64,000 nucleotides of DNA from positions 62,001-126,000 of the forward strand of contig JBAIAA010000120.1 in the NCBI GenBank assembly GCA_037893245.1, read 5' to 3'. The stretch is from Crossaster papposus (Eukaryota > Echinodermata > Asteroidea > Velatida > Solasteridae). The notes under the pieces are model-generated. The model was not told where the DNA came from and searched no databases. It saw only the letters and a program-made list of their open reading frames with translations. The position numbers and the translations under genes were made by a program. Below, piece after piece: positions 37,601-45,800 of this stretch; the stretch's first letter is position 1, and the number at the start of each line of letters is the position of its first letter.

Positions 37601-40600
37601 GACTAGAAGTAAAGGCAAGAATTCTCTTTAAAAAAACTCACCACATCGGCACAGAAACAGCGCTCACTCAGCTGGATATTGGCCATCGGGTTCGGGGATC
37701 TAGTGTCCCAAAACTGCGAGCAAAATAAAACCAAACAAATAAACACACATGAATTGTCAATTCAAAATTGTGAGACATTTTAGCAAAATGGGGCGGAACT
37801 GGCTTTGGGCACAGTCCACAGTGAATAAAAAAATAATGGAATTAGTGAGTGGGGTGATTATTTTTTGATTTTTCAATTTTCAGATTTATTGATATTTGTA
37901 ATTTTTGTTATGTCTACTAACTATTTTTGTAAAGAAACAGATTAAAAGTGGCTTTTTTCAAAGCCTAGCGCAATTACCAATTTTCGTTAATTAAGGGTTG
38001 TGTGGCTTCTGACTAGCGCCCCTAAACAAAGAAATTGACCAATTTGGGAAATTGCCACCATAGGGGTGGATAGCTCAGTTGGTAAGAAAAATGGAACGGC
38101 AAACCGAAGGTCGCTGGTTCAAACCCCACTCCAGTCAATTTCTTTGTTAAATTTTGTTTTAAACAGTCCACAGTGAATAAATAAATAATGGAATTAGTGA
38201 TTGGGGTGATTTTTTTTTGATTTTTCAATTTTCAGATTTATTGATATTTGTAATCTTTGGTATGTCTACTAACCATTTTTGTAAAGAAATGGTAGGAAAG
38301 TAGTGGAATAAAAGTGTTTTTAAGGGTGAAAAAGTTGGCCTTTTTCTTTTCGCATGTGCAAAACTTGAAACTTTTAAGGTCTTTGCCTTAACATTTTACT
38401 TTGGCGACTTGTTGATAAATGCATAAACAGGTATAACTTATTAACGGAATGTCTGATTAAAGAACAACAGCCAGTATTGTACAGAGAATTGTATTCTCTT
38501 TCCTAATTCTTGAAAACCCAGTCGATTATAGATTCATCATTTGTTAACCCTTGCTCTATGAGAGTTCTTTACTGCAAATCAGGGGCACATGCCAAATCAC
38601 TTCAGCTGCAGTGCATTGGAAGATTCTTTGCATGCACAGTGAAGGGCACTTCTGTAGTAAATAAATGGGCATATGGCTTTGCTTATCAGGGTTATACACC
38701 TTGGCCTCATAGCATGACTCACTTGACCTGCAGTTTCCTATGGCATTCCTTGGAGTGCTTTAGAGGGACAGGTAAACAAATAGGTTTTTTTGTGGGGGAA
38801 ACTGGGGAAAAGTGTGTTGGAGTGTAAACAGAAGTAAGGATTAAAGAGTCTGGACTTATCTGGAGTTTACCTTGAGCGTTCGGTCCCAGCTTCCCGTCAT
38901 GATGCAGGAATAGTTGGGGGATTTGATGTAGTGAATAGTCTTGATGGGCGCCTCGTGCTGAATGGGGATAAAACCAAGAGGAAGAAATACACAAATAAGA
39001 CGGCGACCAAATCACTACAAGCCATTAACCTCCACCCGTGACGTCACCCTATTGTCCTACCGCTCCATTATTTTGAACAAATGGAGCGTTGGAGGCGATA
39101 TCTCTCCATTATTTTGGGAAGGTAACGCAAGTGAACAAAGAGGAAGTCACTGAAACTAACCAGTGTAGCGGTTTTCGTTGTATTTTTTAAGAAACCTATG
39201 TACTCCAATCCGATTTTCCCTTCAATCTTGTTCTATGGTTAAACTAACCCATACGAAAATGTGTCGAAGAAAAAGACAAACATTATCGATAGTCGGATTC
39301 GAACCACAGACCTTTCGATCCATAGCTCTCCTCTCTACCAACTATGCTATTGACGAGTTGGTGAAAGAAGCTGTTCTTTATAATTCTTTATAGTTATTTA
39401 ATGTATATGAGTTGCCATTGCTCTTTCTCATGAATATTTTAATCACGAACCACCCAGCTCCTGGAAAAAAATATCACGAACCGCTACACCGGTTAGTATA
39501 AAGTGTCTTCTGAACAAAGACGCTCCATTCGTGCAAAATAATGGAGCGGTAGGACAATAGGTGGTGACGTCCCAGGTGGAGGTTAAGTCAGATAATGCCC
39601 TCGTTAACGCGCCATTCGTGGGTAATAATGTCCCTCGGGCTTCGCCCTCGGGACATTATTACCCACGAATGGCGCGTAACTCGGGCATTATCAATAACAT
39701 AAAGGCCTGAAAAAGCAACTTCCAAGTGCCCTCAATCCTGCAAAGTCCTGCAATTTCCAAAATGGGATTTTGCAGGATTTGGAATGGTTAGGATTAATTG
39801 CTTTACTTAATCCCTAGGGCCTGGGGCCAATTTCATGGAACTGCTAAGCACACAAATTTGCTTAGCATGAAAAATATACCTTGGCAAAAATATGGTTACG
39901 AACCACATGTTCAGGTGATGTACATCGTTTGTGACTGATATTCAGCTGGTTTTTGGCTTAGCATAAAAAAGCACATGGAGTTTTGGCTGGTAACCTGCTT
40001 TTACTAAGCAAGATTTTTGTTTGTGCTAAGCAAATTGTTGTGCTTAGCAGCTCCATGAAATTGGCCCCTGTACACATTTATATTGAAATTGATTCAGCAC
40101 ATTCAAAGTTAAAGGTCAAATCACCCACCTGTGCTACTTGTATGGCTTGGTTGCTGTTTAAGTCCCACATCTTCGCCGTCTTATCGCAAGATGCTGAGAA
40201 AACCTTGGTCCCGTCCTAACAAAAACAACACCAGACACCGAAAGAGAAACGTTTCTAAATTTTGTTTCACAGTCAACGTACCAGTATATAACCATATTAA
40301 CTCAAAGACCTTTTTACTCGAGGATGCCACTTCGATCCTGCAACATCCTCCCGACTGCCTCCACGTAAACATTGGATTCAGCCTCAATCCTCAAAGATCC
40401 TTCGATATTTCTATGAACGGTTGAAACTGACTTGCAGAGTTGTGTTCGAGTCCCTGCAAGTCCGTCACAAGTCCTTCAGTCTTAAGTCAAGTCGCTAGCT
40501 AGACAAATGAACTGTTAATGAAAGCATTTCGTTGTCCGTGTTCAACCAGTTACTTGCAACTGGCTTTATGAAAGGACTTGTGACTGGACTTGAGACTGGA

Positions 40601-41444
40601 CTTGTAACTGAACTTGAGACTGGACTTTAGACTAACAGGATTTCGGAAGGTTAGGATTCAAGATCGCCCTCTATAGTTACAGACACAATGCCAATACTCA
40701 CATCGTTCCAGCAGACATCTAGAACCGGTCCCTGGTGCGTCTGCTGCGCTTTAGGCACGGTGGCCCCAGTGTTCTGATTCACCTCCCAACACCGAACCTA
40801 AAAAAACAAAAAAAAACAATAAAAGGAAAATGTATCATTTATTTATTTAATCATTTATCTGGCCAATGGCCTCATTGGTCAAGTTTATGTTACGTCACTA
40901 GATTATGCACGTAACGTCACACGCGCATGCAAATGCAACACAATTCTACTTGTAATTTTCCAAGCGATTATGTTAGTTATCCAAGACGTCTTATTTGAAG
41001 GTAATGGCGTGGCCTACGGGTTATCTTGGGCATCTTGTTGGTACAACTATAGAATGCAGGGCCACTTAACTACCCTCGTCTTTATTTACCCTAGGACATA
41101 GAATGGAGTGGCCCTGTATTCTATGGGTATTGGGGTACAACTATAGAATACAGGGCCACTCCATTCTATGTCCTAGGGTAAATAAAGCCGAGAGTAGTCG
41201 AGTGCCCTGCATTCTATAGGTTACTCCGAGCCTAACTCACATTGTTGTCCCAGGACCCACCGATCAGGAATGTCATTGGCAAGGTGCCAGGGCTGAACGC
41301 CAGCGAGCTAATGCTGTCGTCTGGTGGACTGGTCACCTCGGAGTCCTTCATGGGATTGTGGGTGCCGCCTCCGGCCGCCGCAGTCTGGCCGAATAACCCC
41401 GTGTTGCTGGTGGCGGTCCCGAACCCTGTGCTTGGTCCAAACAT
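31674..41444 (-). CDS. RAE1: RAE1 mRNA export factor (WD40 beta-propeller), complete
   Basis: Coding exons in order: 41444-41241, 40797-40702, 40215-40129, 38957-38871, 37713-37642, 36914-36804, 36208-36099, 35327-35255, 35077-34883, 31766-31674. All junctions are GT-AG and phases join to 375 aa; human RAE1 has 368. Residues align along the family: FG-rich N-terminus, NPMKD and [11 protein letters not shown]-type blades at [16 protein letters not shown] and [13 protein letters not shown], and C-terminal PQKKNYIF and RPRNRKR. RAE1 binds the GLEBS motif of NUP98 at the nuclear pore, aids mRNA export and acts at the mitotic spindle. A UTR acceptor upstream of the ATG (exon edge 41535) implies a non-coding first exon, perhaps ending at a donor near 42087. 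It is divergent from EIF2S1. The last intron is almost all minisatellite. Confidence 0.96.
31925..34882 (-). repeat. 21-bp minisatellite filling RAE1 intron 9, about 140 units
   Basis: On the gene strand each unit reads as variants of 'gtcagtatccaactattgact'. The array starts directly at the exon-9 donor. Two domains are seen: 34262-34882 with 'tactgacagtcaatagttgg' and 31925-34250 with 'tactggcagtcaatagttga'. A cassette with 'gtatacatgtactggcag' and 'ggatcctggcag' recurs at about 33044, 33485 and 34002, giving a higher-order period of about 440-520 bp. Because 21 is a multiple of three, several frames stay open, including one of 995 codons. These are not genes. Confidence 0.95.
35545..35800 (+). 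repeat. tRNA-like SINE, copy 1
   Basis: Lies in RAE1 intron 7. It holds 'ggatagctcagttggtaag' (A-box-like) and 'ggtcgctggttcaaacccca' (B-box-like), preceded by 'tcttttgactagcg'-like flanking 'ggcttctgactagcgcccct'. It is near-identical to 37920-38155. Stems do not pair as in a working tRNA. Confidence 0.6.
35801..36042. mobile_element. MITE-C copy 2 (TTAA-flanked)
   Basis: TTAA, 'ccagttcgcgccggg' at the left and 'ccggcgcgaactgg', TTAA at the right. It sits directly after the SINE and 57 bp from RAE1 exon 7. Confidence 0.88.
36389..36650 (+). repeat. 10-bp tandem repeat in RAE1 intron 6
   Basis: About 25 units of 'gcaggtcgtc' and variants ('gcaggtggtg', 'acaggtcgtc', 'gcaagtcatc'). Decayed units ('gtcatcacaa') extend on both sides, 36290-36700. 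It gives serine/arginine-rich open frames that are not genes. The decamer phase resembles the 'gcaagtccct' repeat inside the hAT MITEs. Confidence 0.85.
37337..37496. mobile_element. TTAA-flanked element with telomere-like ends, copy 1
   Basis: TTAA then 'ccctaaccctgccagatcc' at the left and 'agggttaggg' then TTAA at the right. The core 'cagcacagtgcatctgtggt' recurs at 44771-44916. It lies in RAE1 intron 5. Confidence 0.7.
37786..38480. repeat. Interspersed repeat with internal SINE and duplicated flank
   Basis: A 130-bp segment starting 'cagtccacagtgaataaa' at about 37812 is repeated at about 38165, on either side of a tRNA-like SINE (37920-38155). A related sequence ('gatatttgtaatctttggta') is found in another gene's intron at about 51000-51270, so the host segment is a dispersed repeat. 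It lies in RAE1 intron 4. Confidence 0.55.
39025..39586. mobile_element. TTAA-flanked MITE, host of a nested element
   Basis: TTAA then 'cctccacccgtgacgtcacc' at the left, and 'gtgacgtcccaggtggagg' then TTAA at the right. Inner arms 'cctaccgctccattatttt' match in inverted order. It lies in RAE1 intron 3. Confidence 0.85.
39156..39496. mobile_element. Nested element with inverted ends and tRNA-like core
   Basis: Ends 'ctaaccagtgtagcggtt' and 'aaccgctacaccggttag'-type (actual right end 'cgaaccgctacaccggttag') are inverted. Inside, 39285-39360 on the minus strand, lies a tRNA-like segment with 'ggttcgaatccgactatcg'. The host MITE outside is continuous around it. Confidence 0.75.
39591..39692. 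repeat. Near-perfect 102-bp palindrome
   Basis: Arms of about 48 bp ('gataatgccc' to 'gtccctcgggc' and the complement ending 'cgggcattatc') are separated by 3-4 bases and differ at only a few positions. It starts 4 bp after a MITE. It could extrude as a strong hairpin. Confidence 0.85.
39823..40070. mobile_element. MITE with 'ggggccaatttcatgga' ends
   Basis: Left 'ggggccaatttcatggaact' and right 'agctccatgaaattggcccc' are inverted, and the arms continue into 'gctaagca' motifs. It ends 59 bp from RAE1 exon 3. There is no clear target duplication. Confidence 0.8.
40437..40640. mobile_element. Degenerate hAT-type MITE
   Basis: Starts 'cagagttgtgttcgagtccc' and holds 'cacaagtccttcag' and 'tttatgaaaggacttgtgac', as in the intact copies at 30295 and 43067. 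The right end is decayed. It lies in RAE1 intron 2, close to exon 2. Confidence 0.65.
41047..41219. repeat. 173-bp inverted repeat beside the RAE1 exon-1 donor
   Basis: The left arm 'ctatagaatgcagggcca' through 'accctaggacatagaatgg' is mirrored by 'ccattctatgtcctagggt' through 'ccctgcattctatag', with a short spacer 'ggtattgggg'. It ends 16 bp from the GTGAGT donor (41235-41240), so the folded RNA would sit next to that splice site. Confidence 0.85.
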
Positions 41445-41768
41445 GGCTCTGCTTCTGTTGAGCTTTTTGAGTCTTCACTGAAGACTTAGTCTTTGCAACC
41501 TCAATCAATTTGATTCCAATCGTACGTTAAGATTTCTGAAGAGAAAGAAATGGGTGGTTACTTACTATTAATTATGGAGAAATAATTCATCAAACATTGC
41601 CACAGGTCTTTTTAGTTTGAACTTTAAATTTTAAGTTGAAGTTCGCATCATACAAATTCCAACTTTCTTTCTAACATTGTCGTTAATCATGGCGTAGGTC
41701 GGCCCTGTGGTACCCCCAAGCAAATCTATCAAAAACAATATCAAGACTAAATCTTATTTTCGTACTAC

Positions 41769-41875
41769 ATGTACTTCCTACCCCCCTCCCCTCCTCCCCC
41801 CTCACCTGGCCTTCCACCTCACCTGGCCTCTCCCCTCACCTCCCCCCCCCCCCCACCCCTTGTGACCGGCAAAGG
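41769..41875 (+). repeat. Pyrimidine/C-rich low-complexity tract
   Basis: Runs of C with 'ctcacctggcc' repeats in the presumed RAE1 5' UTR intron. The proline-rich open frame over it is not a gene. Confidence 0.6.
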
Positions 41876-42086
41876 CGGCCTTGCCGCCACATTTCAAGCG
41901 CACGCAGCGCCAGCCCAACTATTTACATTTATAGTACCTCACCCAATTTCAATTATTTTTGCCGTGCCATTTTCCCCAGTCCTTAAATCCTACCTAAAAG
42001 AGAAAACTTGTTAGTTTCAGACAATTGTGGAAATGGAGAAGAAATAAACCTGTAAAACAGCAACACCCGTCGTTCACTTTACTTAC

Positions 42087-42303
42087 GCATTTCGTGGTAG
42101 TAGTGCGCCCTCTATGTCTATTTTTATTTATTCAGTCTGGTACCCGGCATTGTCTAACAGATGTGCAATAAGATATATATCATGCTTAGGGACTACGACC
42201 TGCCATGTGAAAACGAAACCGTGCAGAAACATATGCCGGTTGCATCATCTGTGCGTCATTTTTTTGGAAGAAACATCTGCGAACTGCGGTAATTTCGTTT
42301 AAA
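42087..42303. promoter_or_regulatory. Candidate shared RAE1/EIF2S1 promoter
   Basis: On the minus strand a GTAAGT donor (complement of 42081-42086) could end a non-coding RAE1 first exon. On the plus strand GTAAGT at 42304 could end a non-coding EIF2S1 first exon. The two genes are head-to-head, so their start sites would lie between. There is no TATA box or CpG cluster that decides it. This is inference from splice signals only. Confidence 0.4.
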
Positions 42304-42804
42304 GTAAGTAATCATGAGGACATTGATCGGGAGTATGAGTTAGTCTTTTGGCAAGTGTTTTTATGCTTTATCCTATAAATTCTGACGGAATGGCAAGTAC
42401 GTTACTACTTTTTGCCGGCGAAGAAATGAAAACAGCGCCCTCTTTTGAGGTATATTCTGTTTTACATGTTTCAGTTGCGCATGCCTAGCAGAGCGCCCTC
42501 TGTAGGCAGAGAGGAACAACACCACGATGATAAACACGCTATCATAGTATCAAGTATCATCTTGGTATAATGTATGTTTGTTATAGATATACTGCGCTGA
42601 ATTCAAGATGGCCTCGGATTCACACAAAGCATTATAGCCTATGACGCATTGAAAAAACCTATACATTTATAATACCATTTATTTAATATCGCTGTTGTCC
42701 ATTAAATTTTTCTTAATTGTTACGACAACGTTTTAATTTCTAATTCTATTACCTGTTTCCAATCGTAGTTTTGACCCGACCAACTCGGTAACGTTGATCC
42801 CACC

Positions 42805-45800
42805 ATGCCGCTCTTTTGTCGATTCTACGAGCAGCTTTACCCAGAGGTTGAAGATGTGGTCATGGTCAACATCCGCTCCATCGCCGAGATGGGAGCCTAC
42901 GTCAACCTCCTGGAGTACAACACCATCGAGGGCATGATCATGCTGAGCGAGTTGTCAAGGCGACGTATCCGATCCATCAACAAACTGATCAGGGTCGGAC
43001 GCAGCGAGTGCGTGGTTGTCATCCGAGTGGACCAGGACAAAGGTCTCACAAAATCTTACGACTACGCAGGGATGTAGTTGAGTCCATCACAAGTCCCTGC
43101 AAGTCCCTGTAAGTCCCTGCAAGTCCATCACAAGTCCTTCAGTTCCAAATCATATCACAAGCTATTCAAATCAGCTTTGACAAAGGCATTCCTTTATCAT
43201 TGTTCATCTAGTTACTTGTGACTGCCTTTATAAAGGGACTTGTGACTGGCTTCACGAAAGGACTTGTGAAAGGACTTGCAGGGACTCGACTACAACCCTG
43301 CGACTACGGCCGTTGTCATGGTCTCAACAAGGAGGATTTTAACCAGTTCGCGCCGGAGGACGTATATATACATGCAATGTTTTTTCCCAAGATTCAAAAT
43401 GGATGACGCATAAACACGTAACGAGCAAGGCCGGAAATGTCCGTCAGCAGCGAGCAAGGCCGGAAATGCGTGGGTGTGCTTCCCGGTACCATCAGAGTGA
43501 ACCCGCCTCGGATCGAGTTTCGTTAAAAATATTCCCGCGCCTTGGCTCGGTGATGTTAAAATAATCCCGGCGTGAACTGGTTAACCCTAACAAAATCCAT
43601 CATGCTTTAGCCCCATAAATAAATGTGGCTCAAACAAATGTGGACTTCCTCCATATATAGAGCCACAAATCGACCCGCACAAAAAGAAGGGAAAAGTCTA
43701 TGGGCGCCAAAAATGAGATTCAGGCTATTTGAGGATACCGTATCTTCATATATTCAGATATTTGAGAATTCTGTATTTTTAGATGTCGAAAAATGCTTAT
43801 TATTAGGTAAACAAAAATTCCCAAAAGTTGTTTTGTAAAAAAACAAAAAAATAACTTCAACATTTGATTTTAATTTTTTTACCGCCCTTAGACCCTGTCA
43901 AATTTCATGTTTAATATGTTCGTAATCCAATAAATAAAATAAATGCTGGCCTAACATTGTATGAACTTAAATTTTATTAGAGTTTTTTTTCTTTTCTTTT
44001 TTTCTTGATAAGGTTACATTGATTTGTCCAAAAGAAGAGTATCGACAGAAGAGATTGCCAAGTGTGAGGAGAAGTTTGCAAAAGCTAAAACAGTAAGTAA
44101 TCAAATAGTACACGTTCATGGACTGCACCTTTAAGTTTGTCTCTTATTAATGGGGGCCAGTGCAGCACATCAGCTGTGCTTTGTCAAGGGTATCTTTATC
44201 AGAAATTGGCATTATCTTATTTAAAGGTAGGATACACCATTTGCAGATATCGAAAAATGTTTACAACCGAATTATTAAGAAATATCTTACTCATTTGAAA
44301 GTAAAAATAATGATTGTAGGCATCCAGCAAAATGATTGCGCTAGATATCCTATAATTGTTCCGAAAAATTGAAACAATAACAACATAAGAACCACTGCCC
44401 GACACCGGTTGAAAACTGTACTTTTTCACGTGTTCAACTTTGTAAAATCTTCACCTTTAGGTCAACAGCATCTTGCGACACGTTGGTGAAATCCTTCACT
44501 ATGACAGCGACAGTAAACTAGAAGATCTGTACCAGAAGACAGCATGGCACTTTGATCGGAAATACAACAGGCCTGGCTACGGCGCCTTTGAAGCCTTCAA
44601 AACTTCGGTCAGGTAATAGGAAACTTAAACATTAGTACACATTTTAAAAATAAAACGCTCCTGCGTTTCCAGAATATATATTATGAACTGTTGAATGGGA
44701 TGGTGTCGGACTATTTTTGCATTCTTGCCTCACATTTAGAAGAAAAAAAATGTCATGTGGTTTTAAAAAAACCTAACCCTCCAGGGTATTTCGGCTAGAA
44801 ACCCTGCCGGATCCAGCACAGTGCATCTGTGGTCACACAGACTTGTGTGCAGAGTGCAGCAAGGTCAAGCAGTCACCACAGATGCACTGTGCTGGGTCTG
44901 GCAGGGTTAGGGTTAAGGTGTGTTTTATCACAAATTTTTAATTATTCATCAGAGAAGATAGGTAATTAATTTGACTTTAGGTTATTTCTATCGGCATGTT
45001 CCAAAAATGAAGATTTTACCTCGCTTCCAATTCATAATGGCCGACTCGCGAATAAAGTTCATAGGAAAAAAACAAAAACAGAGGACTCCTTGCAAATATA
45101 CATGTTGCGATGGTAAACTCTTTTAAAAAAAGGTTAATAAATGAACATCGAAAAGACAACATGAATGCATTTTTTTAAATCTGGCTGTCAAAAATTTAGG
45201 GTAGCGCCATAACCTGGAAAAAGTTAAAAGGTTTTTGCCTAAGCAAAACAACAATTTTGTTTAAATACTTTTAGCGACCCCGCAATACTGGACGAGTGCC
45301 AGTTGGATGAAGAAACAATGAAAGTATTGATGGAGAACATTCACAGACGGTTAACACCACAGGCCGTCAAAATCAGGGCAGGCAAGTATTCGATCATTTT
45401 GACAAATTCATTAGTATGACCCAATTCAATTAGTACCCTAACATTCTTATTTGTAGAATGCATTGGGCCAGAGGTTACGGAGTACGTTCGACTCATGTAC
45501 GATGGTGTCTTGGTTCGAACCCTGCCAGGAACATGGTGTTTGTGCCCTTGGGCAAGACACTTAACTACAATTGCCTCTCTCCACCCAGGAGTATAAATGG
45601 GTACCTGTGAGGGTCGAGGTCGATTAACCCTAACCCCCTTGGCCTTACTTTGGGCTAAAGAACTGCATACTACTTAGTATTTTGTAGCACTGGGTCTCTC
45701 TGTGACTGATGATTGGGTGTGTACTGACAGAGTACAGATACTGCCAACTACAAAATACTAATAGTGGCAATACAGGTCAGTAATACTTACCTGGCAAAAA

